Made by a program: the position numbers and the translations under genes. Below are positions 7,956 to 16,739 of a DNA stretch of 46,581 nucleotides, piece after piece. Within the stretch, counting starts at the first letter, position 1; each line of letters begins with the position of its first letter. Source of the DNA: an uncultured Collinsella sp. (GTDB lineage Bacteria; Actinomycetota; Coriobacteriia; Coriobacteriales; Coriobacteriaceae); contig CAJLUE010000007.1 of NCBI GenBank assembly GCA_905209765.1, forward strand, positions 1 through 46,581. Direction: 5' to 3'. A model generated the notes under the pieces. It searched no databases. It saw nothing but the letters and a program-made list of their open reading frames with translations, and was not told the origin of the DNA.

Positions 7956-8900
7956 CTACTCCTCGCGGTCGAACTCTTCGTCGGCGCCGAGCACGCGACC
8001 GCTGTAATTGACGTGGTTGGTCACGGCTTCCATATCGCCGGTCTCGATAAAGCGGGCGACGGTGAGCTCGTAATCGAGCAGTGCGCGGTCAAAGACCTCG
8101 GGGAAGCTCTCGGTCGAGACTTCATCGGTAAAGGGGCTCTTCCATGCCAAGTGGCCCAGATTTCCGGTACGCTCGGGCAGCTCGGTCGTCACGCGGTGCG
8201 CAAGGCCGTCGAGCAGCGAATAATCGTGCACCAAGCCCTCGAGCAGGGCAATCGCACGCGTCTTGGCCGAACCGGCAGGCTCGATAGTGCGGTAGAGCAG
8301 CTGCATGTCGGCTACGGCGCCGCCGTACTCCCCCGCCGGGATGTCGATACCGTACACGCGCCCGGCGACGTAGCTCATCAGCACACCGGCAACGCGATTG
8401 ATGCGGTCGGTAGTGACGATCTCGCCCGCCGGCGGATAATCCTCGACCGTTGCCCCATCGCGCTTGAGCTGCAGCATCAGCACGTCCAAGTCGCTTTCGA
8501 GCACGGCATGAACTTGACTGCCCGAAGCCTCGAGCTCGGGATCGGACTCGACAATGCCAAACTGCTGCTCGTAGACAAAGGGATGGGCATTGCGATCGAG
8601 CACATAGTGCGACAGCAGGCCCATCGCAAAGGCGCGACCCAGATTGGCATCGCGCGGCTGCAGGTGCGACACGCCGTCGCGCAGGCACGAGAACTGGCGC
8701 GACATGCGCGAGCGGTGCATGACCTGAGCAAGCGACATGCAGTCGGAAATGCGCGGCGTGAGCATGTGAAAGAAGAACGGGTCGGGACCTTGGTTTCCCA
8801 GGATAAAGGCGATGCGCTCCTCGTCGGACGTGATAACGCCCTGCGGAAGACGGTCGATGCTTTCCTCGCCAAACAGATGATGCGTAATGAGCGCGGGCAT
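7956..8900 (-). CDS. Zinc-dependent phospholipase C-like protein
   Basis: 314 residues. The N-terminal 130 residues carry features of the zinc-dependent phospholipase C/S1-P1 nuclease-like fold: MPALITHHLFG, GNQGPDPFFF, an AMGLLSHYVLDRNAHPFV helix and VHAVLESDLD, supplying several His and Asp residues for metal. There is no signal peptide, so the protein is probably cytoplasmic, unlike secreted toxins of the family, and lipase activity should not be assumed. The C-terminal half is helical and unassigned. AAAGGA precedes the ATG. A 91-base gap separates it from the regulator stop upstream, and no terminator is visible there, so it may be read from the second two-component operon. Confidence 0.75.
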   Translation of the reverse strand: MPALITHHLFGEESIDRLPQGVITSDEERIAFILGNQGPDPFFFHMLTPRISDCMSLAQVMHRSRMSRQFSCLRDGVSHLQPRDANLGRAFAMGLLSHYVLDRNAHPFVYEQQFGIVESDPELEASGSQVHAVLESDLDVLMLQLKRDGATVEDYPPAGEIVTTDRINRVAGVLMSYVAGRVYGIDIPAGEYGGAVADMQLLYRTIEPAGSAKTRAIALLEGLVHDYSLLDGLAHRVTTELPERTGNLGHLAWKSPFTDEVSTESFPEVFDRALLDYELTVARFIETGDMEAVTNHVNYSGRVLGADEEFDREE

Positions 8901-8991
8901 AATAATCCTTTCGATTTCATTCGATGCAATCCATTATGCCCACCGCACAGTCATGCCAAACCTGTAACGGCAAACGATGACACACCGACCC

Positions 8992-9726
8992 TTACGCTAG
9001 CCCCAAGTGCGATTTGACCTCGGCAGCGCGACGGCGGGACACGGGCACCGTCGAGCTCACACGGTCGAGCCTGAGCTCCATCAGGCCCGTGGAGCCGATC
9101 TCGACATTGTGCACATCTTCCAAATTAACCAGATAGCTGCGGTGGACACGGATAAAGCCCTCGGAGGCCAGGCGCCGCTCGAGCGAGGAAATCGACTCAT
9201 TGATCAGGTACGTCCCCTCGGCGCAGACGGCGTTGCAAAAATCGGCGCGCGCCTCAAAGTAGCAGACATCCGCCACGGGAATGAACACCTTTTTGCCCCC
9301 GCGATCCACCGTCAGGCGCAAAGGCTGGCGCGGAGCATGGACGACACGGCGAGCGCCCAGGGCAGTCTCGATCTTGTCGAGCGCCTTTGACAAGCGGGCA
9401 TCCTCGACCGGCTTGACGACGTAATCGACAGCATCGAGGTTATAGGCATCGGCCGCATACTCGGCAAATGCCGTCACAAACACCACGACCGGCGGCGTCT
9501 TTAGGTTCTGCAGCGTCTCGGCAAGCTCAATTCCCGAGCGACCGGGCATGGTAATGTCTAAAAACAGCACGTCGGGCTTGTTCGACAGAATCGACTCCAC
9601 GGCTTCGGTGACATTGCCCGCCTCGGCAATCTGACCCACACGCGTATCCTTTTCCAACAGATAGCGTAGCTCAGCCCTAATTGGAGGCTCGTCATCAACC
9701 ACCAAGGTGTTCCAGCCTTCGGACAT
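8992..9726 (-). CDS. LytTR-family response regulator (second pair)
   Basis: 244 residues. Receiver domain with VDDE pocket (D11, D12), phospho-acceptor D57 in FLDITMPG, FVTAFAEYA and DYVVKPVEDAR, then a LytTR DNA-binding domain (KVFIPVADVCYFEAR, FIRVHRSYLVNLEDV, VPVSRRRAAEVK). It is clearly paralogous to the regulator at 3104-3820. GAGGGGAAG precedes the ATG at 9726. It follows the second kinase by 38 bases and is its probable partner. Confidence 0.9.
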   Translation of the reverse strand: MSEGWNTLVVDDEPPIRAELRYLLEKDTRVGQIAEAGNVTEAVESILSNKPDVLFLDITMPGRSGIELAETLQNLKTPPVVVFVTAFAEYAADAYNLDAVDYVVKPVEDARLSKALDKIETALGARRVVHAPRQPLRLTVDRGGKKVFIPVADVCYFEARADFCNAVCAEGTYLINESISSLERRLASEGFIRVHRSYLVNLEDVHNVEIGSTGLMELRLDRVSSTVPVSRRRAAEVKSHLGLA

Positions 9727-9764
9727 ATGTGCTTCCCCTCTTTATCTCTCAATCCAACCGCGTG

Positions 9765-11156
9765 CTACACCGTCAACGGCGCCGGCTCATGCGGCTCGCC
9801 GTTCAACTCAACGATGACCTGCGTTCCCACGCCCTCCTGGGACTTCACGCGCATGCCGGAATCTTCTCCGTAAAAGAAATGGATGCGCTGAAGCACGTTG
9901 AAGAGCGCCAGGCCGCAACCTCGCTTGACGGAGCCGTCGGCGGTAATGCTCTCGGGTTCCTCTCGGCGATGCTGCTCAAACAGATGCGCGCAGACTTCTT
10001 CGCTCATCCCGATGCCGTCATCTTCGACGATGATCTCCAAGCCGTCATCGGTCTCAAAAGCCCTAACACGAATAGAAAGTGGCTCGATCTCGCGCTGCGC
10101 ATGCTTGATGCAGTTTTCGAGCAGCGGCTGCAAGATAAACGGCGGCACCAGGCTGTCGCGCACCTCAAAGTCGATGTCGACCGAAACGCGCAGACGGCCG
10201 TCGCCATACCGGGCCTGCATAAGATTGATATAACGAGCGCCCTGTTCCACCTCGTGCTCGAGCGTGGTGAGCGTATCGGAGTCAGAAAGCGTCTGACGAT
10301 AGTAGTTGGAAAAGTCGATCAGCAGCGATCGCGCCTTGTCGGGCTCGGTTCGAACGAGCGACACGATCGTGCTAATGGTATTGAATAGAAAATGCGGGTC
10401 GACCTGCGACTGCAGGGCGCGGAGCTCAACGCGGGCCGTAAGCTCGTCCTGGCGCTCGAGCTCAAAGCTGGCGAGCTGCGTGGAAATTAGGTCGGCAAAA
10501 CCCGAGGCAAGGGCCGTCTGGCGCATATCGATGCTGCTCAGGCGAGGGTAATACAGCTCGAGTGTGCCCACGCAATGCCCGCGCACGGTAAGCGGCGCGA
10601 CGATGCCGGCGCGCAGACGGGGAAAATAGCCGCCCGTCTCATTGGAGGTGTCACGCGAAAACACGCTCTGCTCGCCCGTCTCAATCACACTGAGCGTGGT
10701 CTTGAGCACGACCGGGGTGCCGGCGGGGCACTTTGCCGAGTCCTCGCCCCAGCTTGCCAACACCTGTTTGCCATCGGTAAAGCAGATGGCAGAGGCGATG
10801 GTCTCGGACAGGATAATTTTAGAGGCGCCCAGGGCCGCTTCGGGCGTAAGGCCGCGCGACGTGTAGGCGAATATTTTTGATGCGATGGCGAGCGTACGGT
10901 CGGTTGCGCTCGATGTGAGGTCGTCGGGGACCACAAAGACATACGAGAAAAAGAAGCACAGCATGACCAGGCCGGCAATAACGACAACGCCCGGAACGGG
11001 ATTGGGATTATCGGTTAAATCCCAGATAAGCAGCAGGATAAGCGCCGGAACGACAACGCCGAGCAGGATGGCCTGGACCACATGCTGGGCCGTGCGAAAG
11101 ACCTTGGTAGAGTTGTAGCTCTTGCCCAGAATCAGCCTGTTTAAATCCACCGTCAT
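9765..11156 (-). CDS. LytS-type sensor histidine kinase (second pair)
   Basis: 463 residues from the ATG at 11156 (RBS-like GAGGGG adjacent; the frame start at 11225 overlaps a terminator). Two N-terminal membrane segments (about 24-44 and 54-73), a GAF-like region (about 90-240), phospho-acceptor motif QVDPHFLFNTISTIV with DPHFLFN in place of the common NPHFLFN, and a GHKL ATPase (FILQPLLENCIKHA, VEDDGIGMS, RGCGLALFNV). Same architecture as the kinase at 3893-5236, suggesting duplication and divergence of sensing. The signal is unknown. No neighbouring target gene is obvious. Confidence 0.9.
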   Translation of the reverse strand: MTVDLNRLILGKSYNSTKVFRTAQHVVQAILLGVVVPALILLLIWDLTDNPNPVPGVVVIAGLVMLCFFFSYVFVVPDDLTSSATDRTLAIASKIFAYTSRGLTPEAALGASKIILSETIASAICFTDGKQVLASWGEDSAKCPAGTPVVLKTTLSVIETGEQSVFSRDTSNETGGYFPRLRAGIVAPLTVRGHCVGTLELYYPRLSSIDMRQTALASGFADLISTQLASFELERQDELTARVELRALQSQVDPHFLFNTISTIVSLVRTEPDKARSLLIDFSNYYRQTLSDSDTLTTLEHEVEQGARYINLMQARYGDGRLRVSVDIDFEVRDSLVPPFILQPLLENCIKHAQREIEPLSIRVRAFETDDGLEIIVEDDGIGMSEEVCAHLFEQHRREEPESITADGSVKRGCGLALFNVLQRIHFFYGEDSGMRVKSQEGVGTQVIVELNGEPHEPAPLTV

Positions 11157-11182
11157 CCCCTCTTGTCCGTAGCACCCATAGC

Positions 11183-11208
11183 AATAAAGAGGGCCGCAAG
11201 CGACCCTC
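11183..11208 (-). terminator. Terminator of the amidohydrolase gene
   Basis: Stem GAGGGTCGC/GCGGCCCTC with one mismatch and a small loop, followed by TTTATT on the minus strand. It lies about 60 bases past the amidohydrolase stop and upstream of the second LytS kinase. Confidence 0.7.
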
Positions 11209-11267
11209 TCCATTGCATTATGCAATCAAAAACTGTGTTTTACATCCAGTCGTCGATGAACGGTAGT

Positions 11268-12545
11268 TTAGGCGCTGTATTTGTTGGCCTCGCCAAAGGT
11301 GCCAGCCTCGACGATCCAGCCATCCTTCATGATGACATCCATGTTGTCGGTGTTGAGCACGTGGATGTCGGCGGCGACGTCACCGTTGACGACCAGCAGG
11401 TCGGCGCACTTGCCGGCCTCGATAGAACCGGTCTCGTTCTCGATGTGGCACATCTTGGCACCGTTGAGGGTGGCGCAGGTGATGGTCTCGACCGGGGTGA
11501 AGCCAATCTTGTCGACGAACTCGTACATCTCCTCGATTGAGCAGGTGCCGTACGGGGTGACGAAGGAGAAGGAGTCGGAGCCGATCGTCATGACGACGCC
11601 GCGCTTCTTGGCCTCGCGCAGGCAGTCGTAGTTGCGCTGCAGCTCCTTCTCGACCAGGGTGCCCTCGTACTTGTCGTGCAGCTCGGGGACGTAGACGGGC
11701 GGATAGGTGGCGTACCAGGTGGGCAGGAAGGCGATCGTCGGGGTGAAGAAGGTGCCCTGCTCGGCCATGAGGTCCATGGTGCACTCATCGATATCGAAGC
11801 CGTGAATCAGCTGCTCGCAGCCAAAACGAACGGAATCGTAGGCAGCGGCGTGGTTGTTGTAGCAGTGGCTCCACACGGGGATGCCGACCATCTTGGCCTC
11901 TTCGACCACGGCCTGGATCTCCTCGGAGCAATAGTGCTGGTCGCGACCGGAGTCCCAGCGCCAGATGCCGCCACCGGTAGCCCAGATCTTGATGGCATCG
12001 GGGTTCTCGCGTAGGCGACGACGGACGGCCTTGCGCAGATCCCAAGGACCGTCGACCTGGTCGCCCCAGGGATGGGATTCCTTGTTGAGCCCCTGGGTGC
12101 AGTGGTGGGAGTCACCGTGGCCGGCAACGCGGCAGAAGCCGAGGCCGGTGGCCAGAACGCGCGGGCCCTTGAAGACGCCCTTGTCGATGCAGTCACGGAT
12201 CTGGATACCAAAGCGGCCGATTTCGCAGACGGTGGTGAGGCCGTGGGTGAGGCAGTCGTAGGCCTGCTTGACGGCGACGGCCTGCTTCTCGAGGAGCGGC
12301 TGCATGACCCAATCGGTGTCATCGTCGGTCAGGTTGCCCGAGAAGTGCAGGTGGGTGTCGATCAGGCCGGGAAGGACGGTCTTGCCGGCGGCGTCGATGA
12401 CCTCAACGCCCTCGGGAAGGTCCTGCATAGCGCCGGCGTACTCGATCTTGCCGTTGTCGTCGACGAGAACGAGGGAGTTCTCGACCGGCTCGGCACCGGT
12501 ACCGTCGATGAGCTTGCCGCCAACGATTGCATACTTAGTGGACAT
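11268..12545 (-). CDS. Amidohydrolase, imidazolonepropionase/prolidase-like
   Basis: 425 residues. A metal-dependent TIM-barrel hydrolase flanked by a small beta domain. The metal ligands appear in order: HxH in LIDTHLHF (about 64-69), the probable carbamylated Lys in DAIKIWATGGG (about 186), His in WSHCYNNHAAA (about 227), His in LIHGFDIDE (about 247) and catalytic Asp in GSDSF (about 325). The set fits the binuclear subgroup that contains imidazolonepropionase-like and Xaa-Pro dipeptidase-like enzymes; the substrate cannot be fixed. A C-terminal beta strand pair (AGKCADLLVVNGD) completes the fold. The gene follows an amino-acid-type permease 131 bases upstream, and the pair may import and hydrolyse one compound. 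The intervening gap has a perfect 8-bp stem (12574-12601) and another GC-rich stem. Confidence 0.82.
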   Translation of the reverse strand: MSTKYAIVGGKLIDGTGAEPVENSLVLVDDNGKIEYAGAMQDLPEGVEVIDAAGKTVLPGLIDTHLHFSGNLTDDDTDWVMQPLLEKQAVAVKQAYDCLTHGLTTVCEIGRFGIQIRDCIDKGVFKGPRVLATGLGFCRVAGHGDSHHCTQGLNKESHPWGDQVDGPWDLRKAVRRRLRENPDAIKIWATGGGIWRWDSGRDQHYCSEEIQAVVEEAKMVGIPVWSHCYNNHAAAYDSVRFGCEQLIHGFDIDECTMDLMAEQGTFFTPTIAFLPTWYATYPPVYVPELHDKYEGTLVEKELQRNYDCLREAKKRGVVMTIGSDSFSFVTPYGTCSIEEMYEFVDKIGFTPVETITCATLNGAKMCHIENETGSIEAGKCADLLVVNGDVAADIHVLNTDNMDVIMKDGWIVEAGTFGEANKYSA

Positions 12546-12676
12546 GGTTCCTCCTTATGGATCCATATAGTGGGTGAGGCCGTGTTGGGTTAAGGCCTCA
12601 CAAAGCTACCCAAGTGGCGCCGGGTTCGGCGCGCGGGAGAGAGGGCCCCGCGCACCCGATCCGCCCCGGCTAGGCG

Positions 12677-14128
12677 TTACTTTTTGCGGGAATTGGTGAA
12701 AGCCATGAGGGCCAGACCAATAGCCAACCAGCCGATCACGATGCTCCACTCCACCATGTTGAGGGAGGCGGGAGAGAACGGAATCACGAGAAGGCCGATG
12801 ATGATGGCGCAGGCAGCGATAGCGAGGCCGATGCCAAACTTGCCGCCGGGCACCTCGTAGGGACGAGGCAGGTCGGGCTCGGTGAAGCGCATGCGCAGGC
12901 AGGCGAGGGCGACCATACCGCAGGAGAAGATGAAGGCGAGAGCCGACACGTTGGTCAGAGGGATGAGCATGTTCTTGCCCAGGAACGGACCGATGACGGT
13001 GATAACGCCCAGAACGACGCAGGCGAGCTTGGGAGCGCCGGACTTGGGGTCGACCTCGGCGAACTTCTCGGGCAGTTGGCCCTTGCGGCCCATGGCGAGC
13101 ATGATGCGGCTCGTGGCGCCGTAGAAGGAGTTCATCGGGCCCATGGGTCCAAGCGTGGCGATGACGAGCATGGCCAGGTACAGAAGCATGTTGATGCCCT
13201 TGAGGCAGGCAAGCGCGGGAACCGGGCTCTTAACAAACTCATGCCAGTCGAGGATGGTGCCGAACGAGTAGATGCAGACCATGTAGAAGCCGCCGGCGGC
13301 CAGCAGGGCCAGGGAGATGATCTTGCCGAACTTGTTCCAGTTGAGGCCCTCGGCTGCTTCCTCAGCCTGCTGAGGAATGGTGTCGAAACCGGCGTAGAAG
13401 AACGGGGTCAGAACCAGGACCGACACGATGCCGGCGAACAGGCTGGCGCCCTCGGTAGCGGCCTTGCCGCCGCCAGCGCCGGTGACCTGGGAGAACACGG
13501 GCATGGCGTTGTCCGGCGAGCCGGTGAACAGCGAGACGCCCATGGCGAGCAGCATGCCGCAGAGCAGGGCCTTGGTCAGGAAGGCCTGGAGCTTGGCGGC
13601 CGAGCTGGCACCGCGGAAGTTGAGGAAGATGACGTAGGCTGCAAAGCCGAGCGCGATCAGCGTCGGGAACAGGTAAACGTCGGCGCCCAGGATGGTGTAG
13701 AGCTTGACGGCGCGCAGCCACTCAAGACCGTGCAGGCTGCCGAACATCTCGGACACGAGGGTCGAAATAGCGATGGCCTCCCACGGGCACAGGATACCGT
13801 TGCCCAGAGCCAAAAGCCATCCGGTGATGTAGCTCAGCGTACGGCCAAAGCTACGATCGACATACTCGACGATTCCGCCCGAGATGGGGATAGCAGCCGT
13901 GAGCTCACCGAAAACAGCTCCGACGGGCACGAGGAAGATTGCACCCAAGAGGAATGCGATCATAGCGGGAACGGGACCGCCGCCCACGACCATCCAGTCG
14001 CCGACCTGCAGAACCCAACCGGTGCCGATGATGGCACCGAAACCGATGGTGAAGAAGTTCCAGAGCGAAAGCGTTTTCTTCATGCCGCCGTTATCCTCGA
14101 CTGCAACTTCTGCGTTCTTGTCCGCCAT
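12677..14128 (-). CDS. APC-superfamily amino acid permease
   Basis: 483 residues, about twelve membrane segments. The first helix carries the unwound-helix signature FFTIGFGAIIGTGWVL typical of APC transporters, followed by ELTAAIPISGGIVEYVDRSFG in TM3. It acts in the cytoplasmic membrane as a proton- or product-coupled amine or amino acid transporter. ATG at 14128 is preceded by AGGAGGGG; the frame start at 14167 lacks support. It likely forms an operon with the amidohydrolase downstream. Confidence 0.88.
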   Translation of the reverse strand: MADKNAEVAVEDNGGMKKTLSLWNFFTIGFGAIIGTGWVLQVGDWMVVGGGPVPAMIAFLLGAIFLVPVGAVFGELTAAIPISGGIVEYVDRSFGRTLSYITGWLLALGNGILCPWEAIAISTLVSEMFGSLHGLEWLRAVKLYTILGADVYLFPTLIALGFAAYVIFLNFRGASSAAKLQAFLTKALLCGMLLAMGVSLFTGSPDNAMPVFSQVTGAGGGKAATEGASLFAGIVSVLVLTPFFYAGFDTIPQQAEEAAEGLNWNKFGKIISLALLAAGGFYMVCIYSFGTILDWHEFVKSPVPALACLKGINMLLYLAMLVIATLGPMGPMNSFYGATSRIMLAMGRKGQLPEKFAEVDPKSGAPKLACVVLGVITVIGPFLGKNMLIPLTNVSALAFIFSCGMVALACLRMRFTEPDLPRPYEVPGGKFGIGLAIAACAIIIGLLVIPFSPASLNMVEWSIVIGWLAIGLALMAFTNSRKK

Positions 14129-14464
14129 TGTTCCCCTCCTTTCCTTTTTGACGCCCCTTGACGTCACCCCTTGCGCGGTCTGTTTTGCCGCGCTCTTTTA
14201 TTTCGTGGCTTTACAATACGGCCTTGGCGCAGCAGCTCCGCTTGTAGCTCGACCGAAGGCAGAACTGCAAAACGAGCGGCGCCGTTTTTGGGACGAACGG
14301 CACGGTTTGCCGCTCATTGCTGCCGCCCGCCCGACGGGCGTACGTTCATCGGACGCATAGAGAGATGTTTTTGAGGCCGTGTGTTTTGCGCCTTTCGTAC
14401 CGTTTACCGAGCTTTTGACGCGCAGACCCATTTGTTGCACATCTTTTTTGTAGGATAGACAGGT

Positions 14465-14470
14465 TATACA
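14465..14470 (+). promoter_or_regulatory. Predicted -10 element of the C39-like peptidase gene
   Basis: TATACA lies 19 bases before the start codon, with a T-rich -35 region (around 14442-14447) overlapped by TTTGTTGCACA (14430-14440). The rest of 14129-14488 shows no convincing gene and holds the divergent promoter region of the permease. Confidence 0.4.
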
Positions 14471-14488
14471 TGAGACAAGGCGGTACGA

Positions 14489-15523
14489 ATGGCATACGGA
14501 TACAACGACGGTGATCAACGGCGACAAAGCGTTCGCCTTGCTGGCCGTACCACGCCGACGCCCAGAAGTGCCACGAGCGGCAATCCGCAACGTCCTCAAG
14601 AACAACCCAGGCCTTCGTCTCGGCAGCAGGCAAGCAGAACGCGGCAGAGTGGCCGTCCGAGCACGGGCACAAGCGCGCAGCAAGATAGCCGCTTGGGCGC
14701 GCGCACTCGACAGCGTCAGGCCGAGGTTCCGCAACTGCGCCGCAACGGCGTACGTCAGCCCGGCATCCGTATCAACCGCTTCTTTTCGCATCCCCAAGGC
14801 GGACGCGACGGCAAGCCTTACCGCTCGACATCGCACGTGAATGCCCCCGCCCTGCCGGCTCGTCGACTTCGCCTCGCACTGTGCTCTATCCTTACCTGTC
14901 TGGTCTTTGTGCTTATGAGCTCCTGTGTGTCCCACGGCTCGGCCGGTCTCGGTCCCACCGCCGAGGACAAGCTGCTCAAGGCCCCCGTCGCGCCCGGTTA
15001 TTCTTTCGCCTTTTCGACCCCGCGCTCGCAATGGCAAGCCGGCACGATGCCCCATATCTATCAGATCGACCCTGCATGGTCGGAGCTGCCTTACGCCGGC
15101 GGTACCATCCGCCAAAATGCCTGCGGGCCTACGTGCCTCACCATGGTCTATATCTTTAAGACGGGACGCACCGATATGACCCCCGTCGATATGTGCGCGC
15201 TTTCCGAGGCGGGCAATTACGCCCCCACCGGTGCAACCGAATGGTCGTTTATGACGAGCGGCGCATGGCAGTTGGGACTTAACGGAACGGAGCTCCATAA
15301 CGATCGCGACTCGATGACTCAGGCGCTGCGTTCGGGAGCGCCCGTCATCGCCGCCGTTCGGCCGGGCACCTTTACCAACGTGGGCCACTACATTGTGCTT
15401 TACGGTATTGACGACGCCGACCAGATTGGCGTCTACGACCCCAACTCGGCCAGCCGCAGCGCCCGCCGCTGGGGCTGCGTAGAGGTCCTTAACGAAGTCG
15501 AAGCCATGTGGGCCTACTACTAG
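14489..15523 (+). CDS. Membrane-anchored C39-like cysteine peptidase
   Basis: 344 residues. Residues 1-125 are a hydrophilic, Arg/Gln/Ser-rich cytoplasmic region; residues about 127-147 form one membrane segment (LRLALCSILTCLVFVLMS); the rest is predicted extracytoplasmic. The C-terminal domain has a papain-like C39_2 layout: C212 in QNACGPTC, H300 in VGHYIVLYGI and D317 in YDPNS. Such domains cut peptides or act on cell-wall or secreted substrates, with some non-catalytic relatives; here all three residues are present. The long basic tail is unusual. The stop codon lies inside an inverted repeat (15521-15631). Transcribed alone against its neighbours. Confidence 0.82.
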   Translation: MAYGYNDGDQRRQSVRLAGRTTPTPRSATSGNPQRPQEQPRPSSRQQASRTRQSGRPSTGTSAQQDSRLGARTRQRQAEVPQLRRNGVRQPGIRINRFFSHPQGGRDGKPYRSTSHVNAPALPARRLRLALCSILTCLVFVLMSSCVSHGSAGLGPTAEDKLLKAPVAPGYSFAFSTPRSQWQAGTMPHIYQIDPAWSELPYAGGTIRQNACGPTCLTMVYIFKTGRTDMTPVDMCALSEAGNYAPTGATEWSFMTSGAWQLGLNGTELHNDRDSMTQALRSGAPVIAAVRPGTFTNVGHYIVLYGIDDADQIGVYDPNSASRSARRWGCVEVLNEVEAMWAYY

Positions 15524-15631
15524 TCATTGGGGACAGACTTAAATGAGTGGTCGTTAGGGACAGCCTTTAAGGACTGTCCCAAGCTGCAAGCGGGAAAGGA
15601 AAGTCCCCAAGTGCCGGGTTCCCAATGACTA
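15521..15631. repeat. Inverted repeat element with internal hairpin
   Basis: Perfect 11-bp end repeats, TAGTCATTGGG (15521-15531) and CCCAATGACTA (15621-15631), enclose about 90 bases, including a hairpin GGGACAG...CTGTCCC (15557-15580). The left end supplies the TAG stop of the peptidase gene. It looks like a dispersed palindromic element; a related CATTGGGG stretch appears by the repeat at 22.6 kb. Confidence 0.75.
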
Positions 15632-15640
15632 GGTGAATAG

Positions 15641-15674
15641 CAAAAGCCCCGCAGTCGGAGCGGACTGCGGGGCT
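15641..15674 (-). terminator. Terminator of carbamate kinase
   Basis: Perfect 12-bp stem AGCCCCGCAGTC/GACTGCGGGGCT with a six-base loop, followed by TTTTG on the minus strand. A second strong hairpin (GTGGGCGCC/GGCGCCCAC, about 15695-15715) lies between it and the stop codon. Confidence 0.85.
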
Positions 15675-15739
15675 CATGAAGAGAGGCTAGTTTGTGGGCG
15701 CCTTGCCCGGCGCCCACGAGAGAGGCAATGGAGTAGAGG

Positions 15740-16702
15740 CTACTCGTGGATGCGGGTGCCGGAGAGGCCGGCCATGGTCTCGGCGGCCTTGTCCAGGGCG
15801 CCGATGATGCAGGTGCGGCCCTTGCGGGAACGGGCGAACTTGATGGCGGCGCGGACCTTGGGCTCCATGGAACCCTTGCCGAACTGGCCCTCGTCGGCCA
15901 AGCGCTCGGCCTCGTCGGCGGTGATGTCCTCGAGCTCCTCCTGGTTTGGCTTGCCAAAGTTGATGGCGACATGCTCAACGGCGGTCAGCAGGAACAGAAC
16001 GTCAGCGTCGCAGTCCTCGGCCAGCAGCTCGCCGCCCAGGTCCTTGTCGATGACGGCGGGGACGCCCTTGTAGCAGCCCTTGTTCTCGTAGTCGCGGACG
16101 ACGGGGATGCCGCCGCCACCGCAGGCGATGACGATGAACTCGTTGTCGAGCAGGTTGAGAATGGAGTCAGCCTCGACGATCTTCTTGGGATCGGGGGAAG
16201 CGACAACGCGACGCCAGCCGCGGCCGGAATCCTCGACGAAGACCTTGGAAGGATCCTCGGCCATGAACTCCTTGGCCTGCTCCTCGGTGTAGAAGGGGCC
16301 GATCGGCTTGGTCGGGTTCTTGAACGCAGGATCATCCGGGTCGCACTCGATCTGGGTGACGACGGTTGCGGCGTGCCAACGCTTATAGCGCTTGTGCATC
16401 TCGCGGCCAATGCCCTGCTGCAGGTGATAGCCGATGTAGCCCTGGGACATGGCGCCGCACTCGGGCAGCGGCATCTCGGGGGTGCCGATGGCGTCGTGGG
16501 CAGCGGCGAAGGCGTTCTGGATCATGCCAACCTGCGGGCCGTTGCCGTGGGTGATGATAATCTCGTTGCCCTGCTCGATCAGGCCGAGGAGAGCGTGAGC
16601 GGTGTTGCTCACGGCCTCGATCTGCTCAACGGGGTTGTTGCCGAGGGCGTTGCCGCCAAGGGCGACGACGATACGATCGGGCTTGCCAAGAGGCTTAGAC
16701 AT
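15740..16702 (-). CDS. arcC: Carbamate kinase
   Basis: 320 residues, close to the usual ~310. Amino acid kinase fold with the N-terminal VVALGGNALG loop, THGNGPQVG substrate loop, IACGGGGIPVV and KDLGGELLAED segments. The enzyme transfers phosphate from carbamoyl phosphate to ADP, giving ATP, carbon dioxide and ammonia, as the last step of arginine deiminase, agmatine, creatinine or ureido-compound fermentation. No arginine deiminase or ornithine transcarbamylase gene is adjacent, so the carbamoyl phosphate source is elsewhere; the nearby amidohydrolase/permease and DUF3830-like genes are candidates for a linked pathway. ATG at 16702 follows AAAGGA. Confidence 0.95.
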   Translation of the reverse strand: MSKPLGKPDRIVVALGGNALGNNPVEQIEAVSNTAHALLGLIEQGNEIIITHGNGPQVGMIQNAFAAAHDAIGTPEMPLPECGAMSQGYIGYHLQQGIGREMHKRYKRWHAATVVTQIECDPDDPAFKNPTKPIGPFYTEEQAKEFMAEDPSKVFVEDSGRGWRRVVASPDPKKIVEADSILNLLDNEFIVIACGGGGIPVVRDYENKGCYKGVPAVIDKDLGGELLAEDCDADVLFLLTAVEHVAINFGKPNQEELEDITADEAERLADEGQFGKGSMEPKVRAAIKFARSRKGRTCIIGALDKAAETMAGLSGTRIHE

Positions 16703-16739
16703 TGCTGGAATCCTTTCTGTAAAAGGCCTACAACCCATT

